Shown: positions 23,123-38,100 of the stretch, piece after piece
Position numbering within the stretch: position 1 is the stretch's first letter
Layout of the letters: every line of letters begins with the position of its first letter
Source of the DNA: Micromussa lordhowensis
Lineage: Eukaryota > Cnidaria > Anthozoa > Scleractinia > Lobophylliidae
Assembly: GCA_964020085.1 (NCBI GenBank)
Contig: OZ026605.1
Coordinates: forward strand, 28,427,098-28,491,097
DNA length: 64,000 bases
Direction of reading: 5' to 3'
The notes under the pieces: model-generated
The model's database searches: none
What the model was told of the DNA's origin: nothing
What the model saw: only the letters and a program-made list of their open reading frames with translations
Program-made: the position numbers and the translations under genes

Positions 23123-26100
23123 CTGTAAAGAAACAAAGAGAACAAAATATCATGACAACTTTTGCCTTCACTACACAACCGAACAGACTTAAGGTTATGA
23201 GGCATAGGCGCGTTGGTCAGCCAAACGATTGGAGAGGCTCACCGTAGAATGTCACAAGTTTCTCGACCGTCTCTTTTTACAAGCGTACTAACCATGAACC
23301 TTCGCGTACTCGTTCGCACCCACTTCTGTTCCGTGTCGACAAAATATTCATTGATGTCAATAAATTACTGAGAAATTGCACAATCAGACGGCTTTTGCTA
23401 CACATTGCTAAGCATCATTGCAGGACCTACTAATGCTAATTGCTGATTGGCTGTAAGAATGTGAACGCCTTCAAGTACAGTAAAGGGGTTCCCAAAACAA
23501 CAACGACAAAAGCAACACAAGAACGCAAACATCTTATTTTACTTCATTATATTTTCTTACTTTTAAAAACACTTCTCCTCTTTCTTCGACTTGAAAGCCG
23601 CCCAGGTCATCAAGAATTGCTTTCGTAGTTTCACTGATGTGAATACGGAGAGCTGCAACATCAAATAATGAACAACCATGAGAATCGATAGAAGACTAAT
23701 TTCTCGTCTCCGAGCAGCCAATTATTACTCCTGTTTATTATACGGACAAACTGAACAAGGTTTCGGCGATCAACAGAAGATATGCAGCATTTTCCGTACA
23801 TTTTTTAAAATTGTCCGAAAGTCACTCGAACGCTTCCGTTCTTTTACCAAATACCTCCGAACACTGCCAGAGATTTACGACAGCCAAAAATGTGTCGACT
23901 GACTCATCGACACGGCGAAGTTTGCTTGGTGATGAGCATTTAATTTCCCTTCAAATTGTCAATACAACGACAAACATGAGAAACAAGAAACTAATCACCA
24001 TGAGGGGAAAAAATATCGCAACAAGTTACCACATTAGGGTCTAACTAATTTGCAGACGAAAGGGGAACAGATACAAACCTTCTCCGTTAGATTCCATTCT
24101 TGAAGCAGTGTTGACCGTATCACCAAACAGACAGTAACGAGGCATGGTGTTACCAACTACACCAGCAACACAAGGACCTGTGATAAAGAACAGTATGAAC
24201 AATCCTGATCAAAACAAATTCACATCCAAGACAGGGACAGTGGAGCACGTGGAGGGGTGAGTAGGGTTGGCAGTCTATCGCATGAACCCAAGAACATACT
24301 AAATGACATAATGAGAGGCAAATAATGAGACAATGCGCATTTTCGTGTTTTGCAGTATACGCTTTACGTCTATCAATAGAACCTTATCTGGGAAAGTGGA
24401 ATGGGCTTGTATTTTCCACCAGCGAAATTCAAGATAGTAGCTGATACAAAACAAAACAGAAACATAATTTTCGTGTCATACACAGGGCATCTCTCTCGGG
24501 GAGCATTTTTGCCGAGTTTCAAATCGTTTCAATAATTACCGCTATGAAGCCCAACTCTAAGCTTCAACTGATGGTCCGGTTTGTGTCGAACTTTGAAGTC
24601 ATTCTTCACAGCTTCCACAAGGTGCAGTGCCATCCGGGATATTTCACCGGCATGCTCGTGGCCATTTCTGATTGGCAGGCCCGATACAACCATGTACGCG
24701 TCGCCAATTGTCTCAACCTGAATAAACACAGACTAGCCTTCAGAGAGTATCAAGAAAACATTGCAATCATTCATCGTCGGCACTAAACGCAGCAATATTT
24801 TAGTGATATACTGAGTAGCAGAAGTGTCATAATCTATTTCTTCAATGGCGGCAGGTCATCACGCAAGTTTGTCGTTCGAAGTCCCTGTCAGCGAACACCG
24901 GCGGCAAAAACATGCCCAGTGGTGCCACCGTTCACCGCTCGGAGGAAAACAAACACAAAGAAAGAGAACAAAACTTTTGATTTTTAATATCAAAAAAAAC
25001 TTCAAGTACGTTTGAATTAGGTTTGTTTTCTTACTTTGTACACGTCATACTCTTGAATGATGTCATCAAACAACGTGTAAAGATCATTGAGGAGGGTGAC
25101 AACCTGCAAGAAATGACCAAATGAGAATGAATGAGCTGTCTGCTTTGTCAAGCTTCATACAGATCGTCATCGTATTTCTCCATTTCGTTCCCAGGCTCTC
25201 TCTCTCCAATGCCGCCCTTTGTTGTTGGGAGAAAGACCCTGGTTGCGGCTGGTCAAGTGACCACCCAGAATCTTGGTGGGAAAAAGATCTGTTGGGCGAG
25301 AGGGGTGGCAGACTGTTTTGATTGATTGTTGCTGTGGCAAACGCTGTGGGTTTCAAAGCCTTGAGTAGTCGCTAAAAACTACCCGCTCTATTGGAGTTCG
25401 AAGTCGAATTTTGGCGATGAAGAATGCTGCATTAAAACGTCACGTACCGAACTGGCAAGTTAAATTTATCCCGAGAAATGCGAAGTTATGAGAACCTCAT
25501 AGTAATCACCAGTACTACCTTTCAAATGCAATGTTAAAATGCGTGCACTCCTATAAAGACTTGAGCGTCATTATGTCAAGCGATGTATCATGGTCAAATC
25601 ACGTGGACGCTTCAGTAGACAAAGCAAAAAAAGTGCTGGGCTCACTGAAGCGTACAATTGGCAGCAAGAACTGAGGAATCTTCTCAATACTTTACAGATC
25701 ACTTGTAAGACCTCTATTAGAATATGTAAGCCCGGTATGGTCACCCTACTGTCAAAGACAAACTGGCCATTGAAAGCATACGACCAACAGCATCAAGAAT
25801 TGCCCTTGGGCAAAAACGACGTGAGATGTCATCTGCATCAGGTTAATGTAAGTTTATATTTAGGCAGATGTTTAGACACGGTTCCTTGACAGATCCAAGA
25901 AATATTTTTTTTAAAAAATAGCAACTAAAACCTCGTTTTATAAAGCGAACAATGTGTCGTGAGGTTCATTCAGGCAACACGAAATGTAAACAGCAAAACA
26001 GTTTTACTTGTTACTAATTAGACCGGCTGGAATTGAAATCAGAGTGATACTTCAATACGCTGGATATATACAGATTTATTTCGTTTGTCCTGTATGAAGC

Positions 26101-29100
26101 TTAGAACAGGACTGAAGATTTGCCATATATAGCGACCAGCGATCGCAGGCAGTGGACAGAGAGCATAGGAACGACGTTGCTTATTTCCATAAAATACACA
26201 AAGGGTATAACACGGAGGTCAGAAGAAGCTAATAAATCAGGCAATCACCTTGACATACAGTGAAACTTCAGCCTCTACTAAGTAACAGACACCTTTACTA
26301 AGCCGCTACCTCATCCTTAAGAGGGCAACTACTTGTTTCCAAACAACAAGATGCCGAATAAGAGAAAAAGTCTTGCGAAAGAATGCAGTCAACTTTCATA
26401 AAGTCCACTTTAAAGAACTAAAGGATTTACAATAAATTTTAACTTGTTGCCTAGAACCAAAGAAAAGTGCCGGCCTATTTTTTAACTTCCTAGGGTTGAA
26501 GGCAGATTGAATCACCAAATTCTCCAAAACTGATTATATGAAATGTTTGGTAAACAGAAAGAAGAGTTTGTATGCTGATCCTTACCTGCATGGGCGTGCT
26601 TCCTGATGAGAGGCTGGTGAATCCTACAATGTCACTGAAGTAGATTGACACCTCATGGAAACTCTCCGCCTCTACTTCTTGGCCCGTTTTGAGTTGCTCG
26701 GCAACAGGTCTGCAATACGACAACAAACAACGATTAACATAGACAGCACGCCCGTGTTTAATAAAGTAGACAGAAGACCGAGGAACGATGTTCAACAGAC
26801 GAGAAAACTTAGCCTGATACAGGGTGATTTTCGTAACATGCAACCTCCGACATCGTCTCACTGACTGACTGACGGACTGGGTAGGACTGTCACTTTATCT
26901 CACTAGCTTAAAGATCATGTTACTTTATCACCAGGATTATAACCAGATATGACGAGACATTACGTGAATCACGTGAATCTGACACGTGACTTTTATAGCC
27001 TTACATGGTTAGACTTACAACGCGTCACTGCATCGCACAGCGCGCGATGGTAGAGCATTACAGTAAACACTAACTCACCTCGGCAGCATCCTTTCCAAAA
27101 GTGCATCAGTTTTCTTCTTCTCTTCGATCAGCTGCCCGGTTCTCTCCATAACCAGCTCCTCCAAGTTATCCGCGTACTTTTCCATCATGTACACTATGTT
27201 GTCAAAGATGTTTGTTTTCCTGTTGAGTGAACAACAAAAACGGGACACTTCAGTGATACTGTAAGAAATCAAGACTGCTCTCGCAGCAGTCCTGCAGCGG
27301 CCACGTTCCACGAGTGAAATTGCAGATTTGCACGGTTCTCAGGCCCCGACCACACTAATGCGTTTTCTTTTGAAATTTGTATAGTCGGGGTCTCAGTTTC
27401 AGCTTGGAGAGGATGACAAATTTGCGTATATTTCAGTATTTCCTCTCCATTTTTCTTTCCTTTTGGCACACTCAAGAAAAAAAAACGTTACAGCAACTCT
27501 GGAATCCGTTTAAAGTGCATATGACCCGAAAAATAAGTCATTTTAAAAATACTCTTATTTAAAAGGCTTTTCAAAGTAGAGTAAAATGGCGTTTATCTTT
27601 TTGTGATATCTTATTTCGTTCCAGAGATATCCAAGTTTTCCTATTATGCAAATTTTGTCACTGATGACGTCACTGGTTGTGCAAAGTACAGTGGTGAGAC
27701 ACAAAATCAAGAACAACTCTGCCAATATTGAATGCGATTGAAACTTGGCAGGGATGTTGCACCCTACGAAATATACCTGATAGTACACATTTTCGCGTTG
27801 CTATGGCAACAAGCTCGGTTCCAGTCTCCTTCCTCTTCAAAATTAGATAGTACCATTTGCGACTCAAGAGAGCAAAATACCTGGTCCTATCTAAGACGTA
27901 TGCCAGACCCACCTTCAACTGAGTCTCCTCTCGAACATTTTCAACTCTATGTTTGCCCCGTGCAGCTACAAATGGTAATATTTGATTTTGAAGATGAAGG
28001 AGACTGGAACCGAGCATGTTGCCATAGCAACACCAAAATATGTGTTATCGGGTATATTTTGTAGGGTGCAACATCCCTGCCAAGTTTCAATCACATTGCC
28101 TCAATATTGGCAGAGTTGTTCTTGATTTTGTGTCTCCGGCCACTGTACTTGCACAACCAGTGACGTCATCGGTGTCTAAATTTGCATAATAGGAAAACTT
28201 GAATATCTCTGGAACGAAATAAGATATCACAAAAAGACAAACGCCATTTTACTCTACTTTGAAAAGCCTTTTAGATGAGCGTATTTTTAAAATGACTTAT
28301 TTTTCGGGTCAGGTGTAGTTTAAGGAGCCATGTTTTGTATAGAATCGGTGTCAAATGAACACTAGAAAGCAATTCATTTTGATTCAAGTTTGTTTCAAAC
28401 TTTCTTTCAAGACGAAGAAAGAATTGAGCCAAAACATCAAAAAAGAGCCGTCTAAGCCCAGAAAGCTGGCTGATACGAAATATTACACGAATTAAAATGT
28501 AATACATTTGGCCACTTACATGCCGTTGTTCACGAGAACTTTGTGCATAATCTTCTTTATCTCGTGAAAGTCTGGTCTCTCATCCGGGTTCTCCACCCAG
28601 CACTGTTTCATAAGTTCCCGGATCTCCTCAACGCCAGTGATCAGTTGTGTAACCGTTGGACGAAATGGCGGGAACTCGCCATCTTTCACTCTGTGTATAA
28701 TGTCTACAGCAGAAAAAATATGTTCAAATTAAAAACAATGCACTTAATCACGACAGCACGAACTATTGCCTGAGGGGGAGTGGGTACATAATGTAGGTCG
28801 CACTATCGTCAAACAAATATGTCTTCACATAGAATGAACCCTTTATGACAAGCTTTCATCTAGGTAAAATGATCATAGAATTTTCCCGAAAAAGAAAGGT
28901 CAAGCTGACAGGCCAAAAAACCACTGGTCACAAAAAAAAGCAGACCAACCTTTTGGTTCCATGAAGTTTGAACTGTAAGGTCCTTCTCTTGTATGAAACT
29001 CTGATAAAATTATAGCAAAGCTATAAACATCACCTTTCTGTGTCCCCCTCTGGGGACGATTGGGAATTCGTAAAAGTTCTGGCGCCACCCAGAGTAAATC

Positions 29101-32100
29101 TATTAGACAGAGACAGAAGAGGAAGAAGCAAAAACGCGCAATTTTAAGTCAGTACTACAAGAGTTGATTAATGATTAATTTAACAGAAAAATAAATTACT
29201 GCTAAACTGAAAATACCCTCGACAACTGACCTCGGTAGTATGCGTAATCTTCTCGATTCTTTTTCAATTTAGTTCTAAATGACGGGAGCCCAAAGTCTGT
29301 GATTTTTAGCACCCAGCGACTGTCCACCAGACAATTGGATGATTTGAGATTCCCATGGGATTTCACATCTGTGCTGTGCATGTATGCCATACCCTACAAG
29401 AAACAGATGGCACATTGATGAAGTAAAAGCGAAATCCTGCAACAGGCGAAAATTGTGTATAATTGATTCCATCAATGCCATGCGTCATCCTGCATAATTA
29501 TGAGACCAAAATAATTATATCACGTGTTCAAAGCTGATGTGGTGGTTTAAGGCTGGACTCCACGAACATGCTTATATCATCTGCCATGGCCAACAGCATT
29601 AGCGCAGGGTTTTCATTTAGTGTCGTTTCCCGGCTAAAAAAACCGGCCACTTCGATTTCTGAGCCGCAACTTTTCGTGAAAAAATACGTGCGTAAGTTGT
29701 AAAGAGTAATTTAGGGAAAACACAGGTTTTTTTGGAAGCTGGCTGAACCTTGACTGTCCTTTTCTCATGGCAGTCTGACAAGGCTGTAGCTAGAGATAGG
29801 GTATGGGGTCAGGGTGTGGTGTACCGGTTTTCCAATTACGCTTGCGCTGTAGGATGAAACTTGAAAGTAATCCCTTGATATTCTTGGCATTTTGACCTTT
29901 TCCAAAATTGACTTTTTTTCACTAAGTATCTCCACGAAGAATGCATATAACATTTCAGAACCTGCCAATTTCAAATTATTTCGGGGGGGGGGGGAGTACT
30001 CCCTCCTCAGGACCTTCCTAAAGGCTTGTCTTTTCACCACTCGAACCGGTGCCTTCTACTTCACCAAACAAGCACTATACACCCTAAATTCATGAGAACC
30101 CTGTTAACGAAGTCCAACTGTATCTCAAAGAAGCCTTAAAATTGCCATTCATCAAACATACCTTTACTATGTCTGCCACAAGCGAAGCTATAAACATGTG
30201 ATCCAACTTGACGTCCTCATTTTCTAAAATATCCTGAAGAAGATAAATTTATTCTATGTTATATTTCGTTACTCTGATAACGACTTCTTGATCACGTTAT
30301 TTAAATCGCAGCCCGCACATCTTCTGGTTTACCTTTGAGTCTCTGTTGATGGAACGAGTTCAAAAGTAGTCACGATTTCAACCCACTACATTCTTATCCT
30401 GAGTGGACACTTTGACGTAATGACCTCAAGGATGCCTAGCTATGACAGGTAAAGCTCTAAGCTAGTACAGCTGTGTATGAAAAATCATTTTTAACTACAA
30501 CTGTAAAGAAAGAAAGAGTAGAGAGGAAAAAATCGAAACAGAACTGCAATGTAATTTACACAAGCTGGAGGACAGAAATGGCTCAGTGGTGAGAGCACTC
30601 GCCTCCCACCAATGTGGCCCCAGGGGCCCGTTTCTTGAAGTGTTATTCACCGCAAATTCTTAATATAAATTCTTAATATAAACAGAGGTTCTCTTCACAC
30701 AAGAAGTTTCAGGCGTATACACTTCTCCGTTTTCAGATACAGATGAACTAAAAATGGCTTTACGCGCCCAAAACGTTTCCGGGGCTTTCGAGAAACGGGC
30801 CCCAGGTCCGAATCCGGCCCGTTGCCATATGTGGTTTGAGTTTGTTATTGGTTTTCTCGCTTTTCTCCAAGAGTTTTCCTCCCTCCGCAAAACCAACATC
30901 TCCCAATTCTAAATCGACCAGGATAGAGGACCTGTCTAAGGCTGATGTGCCTTCCTCTCAAAATATTTTATTTGAATTTTTTTAAGCTCCTAGCAGTTAT
31001 CAAGCGATTCAAGCTACTGGAAAGAACGCCCTGAGAAAAACTGATACCACAGAATTCCGATAGTAACGGTCCGCGTTACTTTCGGATTTAACAGGCAAAA
31101 GGGGCCGTTACTTTCGGGTAACCGCTACTTTCAGATGTTTAAAAACGTTTGTTCGGTACATGTAATTCACAGTCGCTTCAGACTGAAAGCGGACACGTAA
31201 CATGAAATTAAGTCCCGCTTTCGTATGTTACTAACTACCCACATAACAAAAAAAAAAACAGGAAAAGGCCCTAAATATTGGTACAGTGGGGCGAAAAGCA
31301 TAATGGCCGCATTATATCGCAATGCAACTAATTACACTGTATCATTTGACTCTGCTGCCAGTCAAGTGCAGCTTATAAATTATAGTTTCAAGAAACATTC
31401 AGTCAAGTTACAAATAAATCACAAATAACTCTTCAAGTTCGTCAGTCCTGCAGTCAGGCTGTTCCATCCGCATTGCACTTGCCATCAGAGCGTTTCTCTA
31501 TTAGTGACTTCTTCAAAGGCTTGCTACTTTCGGGTGGGCCGTTATTTTCGATGACTTTCGGGGTTCAATAGTAGGGTAAAAAATTAACGTTACTTTCGGG
31601 GACCCGTTATTTTCGGGTGGGCCGTTACTTTCGGAATTCTACGGCACAACACCAGGATTGCTTTGACCTCTGCAGCATTTCATCAACGCATTGCCCCAGT
31701 TGCATTCTCGCCGTATGAAAAGACAGTCTAGTAAAAACTAGATCATGCCGTTGGCCCGTACAAAATAATATAACTGCCCGGGTTATAGAGACTACTCAAT
31801 TATCTTATGATCTATCTCGTGTTATCTTGCCGCAATTCGTACAAAGTATTGTAGCCACATAGCCCGCTACACACATTAAGAATACCACCATTACCTGTAG
31901 ACTTCCTCTGGAGCAATACTGCATAACAATACAAATTTCTGGTTCTACACAAGCACCAATGAATTGGTTCAAATTATCATGTCTAATATCCCGCATCTAA
32001 AAACCAAAAAAATAAACAGATAGTCAGTACAACTAAACCCTAAAATGCTTGTTACATGTATAACATCACTGCGTTATGACTTAGAAATCTGAAGTATTCA

Positions 32101-35100
32101 AAACCTCTAACAGTAAAACAAAAGTCAATGCATGTACATATATATTTTAAATGAGTAAGGTCTTTGACAACTGATTGCTAAGCAAACTCAGAATCAGTCC
32201 TCTTCGTGCTATGTAGCACACAAGGCCGTAATTGCTAAGCAAACCGTCAATTTAAACACGAGTTTTAACACCAGCCTTCTTTGTAGCTGTTTTAGGTAAT
32301 ACTACGCTTTTAGCAAGAAACGTAAAAGTGACAGTCAAAGAAGTATGCTTTTCTTCTGGCTAAAACTATGATCGTGGCATAGGGAATTTTATGTAAACCA
32401 AAAACTGCATCTTCAAAAAGAAAAAAAAAATTTAAGTCCAGCTAAATTAAATTACACTTGTAAATTACACTTGCGAAATGTCTCCTTTTATTAACAGCAA
32501 ATGAGACATGATGATAATAAATACCTGTTTCAGCTCTAAAAGAACTTTTCTCGTCAAATCTATTCGCCCTTTAGGAAGTTTTGCTACTGTCACCATGTTT
32601 CCCTGCAAGATAAGAAATGAGCCGACTTCCGATTTGGTTAAATGTACTACCATCCCCTTTACAATTCCAAAATCAAACCAACAGCCACACAATAGGTGAT
32701 CAAAACGTTTTAGTCAGTGCATAGTATGCTTAGTTCTAAAATACATAATCTGGGACCAGATTCACGAAGGCCTTTTACTATAAGATTAACATGCCTTGTT
32801 AGTAGCATTTAAATACAAAAGCCTATAACCAATGCCGAGGATACGTCTTAGATGAGGAAAGCTTCGTAAATTGAGCCCCTGATTATTTAGTGCAAACTGA
32901 CACGAGCAACACAATAATGTTTAAGATAATGAAGATAACTAGCATAACTACAACAACACTTGTCACTTAAAAGCATACTAACAAATCACGACTGCATTAA
33001 GGTGTGACCATTAACAGCCTGACTCTGTACTTAAACAGGGCCACTTAGAAGAAAATTGAACAATGCGACATCCAATCAATTAATGCGAACTTCAACTGAA
33101 GCTAGGTGTGTGTGCAATAGTTACCCATGCTTCAATTGATCAATTTTGCATTTCTTTCTCCAACTGCAAATTTAGCCACAAAGTCTACTATCTACCAATT
33201 TCTGCAATCGATAGCCACAACATAGCCTTACATTTTTCAATATACATGTTTAATTAAAATATGACTGTACTTACAACTGCTTAGTGTTTTTTTTCCTCTT
33301 TAAAAATAGCTGTTATAATAAAGCTACCCCCCCCCCCCCTGGACAGGATGCTAGTTCACCACAGGGTTAATTTCTCAGCAGGTTACCCAAACAGTTTGCT
33401 GGTACTCAGTTACACTTCTGAATGTAGAGACACTACAACAAGTAAAGGGTCTTCCCGACAACACATTCGTGGCTAGCTGTGAGAGTGGGTAGATAAACTA
33501 AAATTGGGTAAATGTACTTTAGGCGAGATGAAACTCAAGGCAATGCTGGCCACCGGATTCTTCCACGATCACGGGGGCCGCCCACAGTCTTGGCAGGATT
33601 GCAGTCCTGGTCCAAAGGTCACTCGCACGGTCGTTGCTAAACAGGCTTTGCTCGCTTCTGTGCCCAGCCCTTCCCATCCTTAGGTAAGTATCAGTAAGTG
33701 CTATTGCTATCCACTGAGTCCTGTCAGTGTGACGGTGCCTTGGTGGTGGCCGCTCACAGGGTTGTCATGGTTACCTAACATGCTTGCAGACGGCCTCCAC
33801 TAAGCCTTCTGGCACCTTCCCCAAACCTTATCTATTGCCGATGAGTTTAACCTTGCATTGTAACTGGCTATGCGAGCATGCAAGAGGAGGCTATCAAATA
33901 GCCTATTGTAGCCTGTAAAAAAGGATAAGCTGTACCCTGTATGCCACAGCATAAATCCTTTATTGCATTAAAATAAGCTGCGTCAGTTCTTCAGTCAAGA
34001 TGGCTGGATATTGGCATTGAACTTTTATTACAAGTTATGGACTGCGACTACCCGTTGGTCCATAAAAATGCAACATTCAGCCATCTTGCCCTACACTAGT
34101 TTGGTCAATAATCCACATAGACATGAAAACAAGCTGTCAGTTCACTGTCTACATTACCTTGTAGTTACCCACAGTTGTGATTTTGCCATCACTGCTTTCT
34201 TCCCTCATGAGTGGTAGAGTCTCTTCATTTGTTTCTTTCTACAATACAAAGACCAGTTATAAAGGAATCAACTTTAATCACTGATCATGAACTCACTACA
34301 ACGCTCTTGATTTCCACAAGCAAAGAAAACCAGAACCAATCACAGTTTAGCTCACAGGCCACCATACTCATGATAAACACACAAGTGAATAATATGTGAA
34401 ATATCATGATACTTGAACAGTGGCAAAACATACATGCATATGCAACGTGAGAGATCATCACTGACAGTTATGTTTATGTACAAAAATTTTGTTGTGAGCA
34501 TGTTTTGAATTATTCACTTACAATAGCACTTGCTAAAGATGTGTTGGAAGTTCTACGCTCAAAGCCCAAAAGATTGTAGTCAATTTTCCACAATCTGTTT
34601 TTCAGTTCTCTTTCTAACCTGTACTGCCTGGAAAAAAGCAAAAAAATAAGTTAGGGCATGTGTATGAGGTGATTACAACTGTGAGCTCAAGACCCCTTGT
34701 AAGTTTCCTGCTCAGAAGACTCACTAAAACCAATTAGCTTAATCAATTAAAAAACGTATAATTTAACCAACCAAATGTTCCAACTGTTCCGACTGTTCTG
34801 ACTTTTTACAAACAAACATTTCCATCTATGTGCCAGCTAATTTTGCAACGAAATGTAACCTTCTCCCTGTTCTTGGAACCAAATACATGTAGTTGTTTCA
34901 ACCTGTATTCATTCTGTTGTTGTTGTTGTTGTTGTTGTTTTCATCAACAGGACCTCTGACAAGTATTGTTGTTAATCACCAGCCTAATTTAGGTCATCCA
35001 CAGCAGAGAAACTTGACAGGCACCTGTCCAGCACCCACTGACAATACACACACAGAATAAGAGATATACTAGTTATACAACACTTTTGAGTGGGATACCA

Positions 35101-38100
35101 TGGAATATCCCAAAAGTCACTTGAATTTTCTTGGTATATGTATATGTTGTAGGTCAAAATGAAATTCCTTTGTCTCTTAGCCCTAATTATTCAAGGACCA
35201 TGAATAATTAGGGTTAGAAGGCAAAGGAAATTGAGAATCAAAAGAGGTTAAAATCGCTTTAACCTGAATTTCATTTTGACCTACAACATATACACAGGGG
35301 TGGGGTGATCCACTGTGAAAATAACAAGTCTTATCCTGACAATAGTGTAAAGAAAAGAATACACCACAGTTGCAAGCCCTGGTTCACTAATCATTAGGAA
35401 CTAGAGGCATGTTATGCCAGTCACTCAAGAATGAGACGTGGATGTTCATCCTGCCACACAAGGCTGATGATAACCATGCTTACTTGAAGGATTCTGTAGA
35501 ATGTGGATCCATCAAGAAAGTACGACAATTTAACAGTTCACAGTAAGAAATCAAATGTGTGTTTTATTTTCAAATACAATTTATTTGCCTGTAACCACAG
35601 GCTACTGCAAGTTCTGCAACATTTTAAGCAAGCAACAGAAAACTTACAATGTACTTACCTGATTAGATTAATGACAAGGAGAAGAGCAAGGAAACCCAAA
35701 CCACACGAAACTCCTGCAATGATTTCTGTTTTGTTGTCTGAATAAAGGAGGATAAATAAATGAAGTTAAATTTTTGAAATTATAACAATTGTTTATTTAT
35801 TGTCAGCAAACGTAATGAAGTTAGACAAGAGAATGGACAAGGGTAAACAAGTCTAGATAAGGCTGCCCTCGCCTTCCAACAATTCTTCAAACTCAGCTGC
35901 ACAGCAGTTTCTATCTTTAATACATTTCCCAGTGCACCATGAAGCCAGACATTCCAAGATGTCATGATGAATGTTGTCTCTGAGAAACATTTAGCAGTCC
36001 ACGATCTCCTAATTTTTCACTCAAACAAAGTCTAAAGACACATTCAGCACTTTTAACAATTCACTTGACTTGCACATGTACTTCAGAATACAAAGTGTAC
36101 TTCCAGATATGCATACCTCCCCCACGGAAGGCATTTGTTTCAAGATCTTCCCCCCACCCCACCCCTTGAGAAACTCCAATTAAGCTTGATACCTTTCTTT
36201 AACTTTTTTGGTCATGCAGAACCCCCACCCTCCAGGAAATTCTAATCCCTTCTATGGGGAGAGTATGAATAATTTCTGGAACTGCACATTGCAATAGTTG
36301 TTTTGTAATGCAGTTATAAAAGATGCAATCAAACCCCAGTCTGCTACAAATCACCACTAATGGTGATCAGGCCATCATCAATTTTAACCATGCCTATGGC
36401 ACACAGTGAGCCTGGATGTTCCTAGTCATATAAACATTTTTAGAGTAAACAATGATCTCCTTTTAAATGTGTAACTCAATTCAAGTTGAGAAATATGTTC
36501 AGAACAAACCTGAAGGTTTCTCTGTTGGAGGTGGACACAGTTCATTCTCAAAGCCACAAACAGGACGGTCTTTCGGTGGCACTGTACTACCACCAACCCA
36601 AATCTTGGTCATATTTTCCCGGAACACAAGTCTAGGAACACCCTTCTTGGTTTGATTACCAGAAGTACTGTATGTTATCTGAAAGTCTGCCACTTCAACT
36701 AAAACTGCAGGAAAAAAAAAACCAAAACAGTAGAATTTCCATGTAAAAATATGAGATATCCTATATTTGAACAGTGGAGAAAAATGTGAAGACTAGATTG
36801 ACCATCCCAGGTATACACTGCGTACTTATGCAGTTGTGAAATTAAGCCTGAAAAAAATTCAGGCGTGCACCACTATTGAAGAGGTCAAGGGGTTAAAATC
36901 ATGTTCAAGCCTTAATTTCACAACTGGTTAAGTTGTGTATAATTGTGATGATCAATCATGTCTTCATGATTGAATATGTCAGACAGTAGTATTGTACCTC
37001 CCCTCCCCTACCACCAGCATTCAGAAAGTTGCCTTAAAAATTTGGGGTGGCAGGGTGTAATGTGAGAATAAAGATGCCTGGCTGAGAACATAACACGATG
37101 ATGGGTCAATCCTTGAAACCAGATAGCTCAATTCAGTGTTCACACATTACCCATCTGATCACTGCATCTCCGACAAGAATAGAGCAACTCCTCATGGATG
37201 GGACAATTGTTTAAGTATGTGTATCAAACAAGGTTATCTTCTCAACCTCAATTTAACAAACCTCTATATACATGTAAGGAAGTCCTTGGTAGAATGAGTG
37301 ATATTCTTTGGCCCAATAATACGAAAAAATATGGAACAGAACCCTGATGTTACAGCAAACACATTTTGTCAGTCCCTTGGTCCTATTAGTTATATCAAGG
37401 TCCCTCTGTGTCAGGTTACCTTAGCACTGAGCCAGAAGTGTACACATACATGTAGCAGACTTAAAAGCTATCAGAAAAGTCGAGCAGAAGAGAAGCATGA
37501 TGCATTCAAGAGTAAGTTGTCTGTTATTTCATAAGGAACGTTAAGTTGTCAGGCTTAAATGTTTGGTCTCTCCAGATCTAGCTCAAAGCACTTAATAAAT
37601 ATTAATTAAATGAATACTGAGCTGCTTTATATGAAACTACATTATCCAGCCCTCTGCATGTAGCTAGCAGTAATTTTAGACAAACTCTGTTTAGTCAGTA
37701 ACCATTGCAGATGAAAAAGGAAAGCTGGGGAGTTACTCAGAGGTTAAGGCTTATTACATGCATGTGTGTGCCACCAAATCCCCATAAAAGTCTTGCCATG
37801 TACAATAAACTCATGTAACATTTAGTAAAATTCCAGACAGTCACAGAATTGTTTGGCAATCAGTGAAAAGAATTTAATTATTATACATAGCAAGCTAAGG
37901 TCTCATGAGGGTTTCATTGTTCTTTTCAGCAGGAGGACAACTTGCTTTCCACAGGCACGCAAAATGTCACTTCTTTGTAAGAAAAACCTTCCTCCAGATG
38001 GAAAGCAGGTAAAACCATCCTAACAGCAGGTCAATTTCCCAGTGCCTGACCCTTAATGAAACTTTGGTCTGACGTTACACTGTACTTACTGCCTTCCCTT

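Noticed and set aside
27670..28064. 115- and 110-codon frames
   Set aside because: Both lie in the inverted arms and loop of the foldback; mirrored arms produce matching frames without coding meaning.
30162..30233. possible cassette exon because it is 72 bp and phase 0
   Set aside because: It encodes core kinase-homology helices conserved in the family; skipping would disrupt the fold, so I treat it as constitutive.
31225..31428. 67-codon frame
   Set aside because: It lies wholly inside the 31051-31640 transposon body and has no transposase motif.
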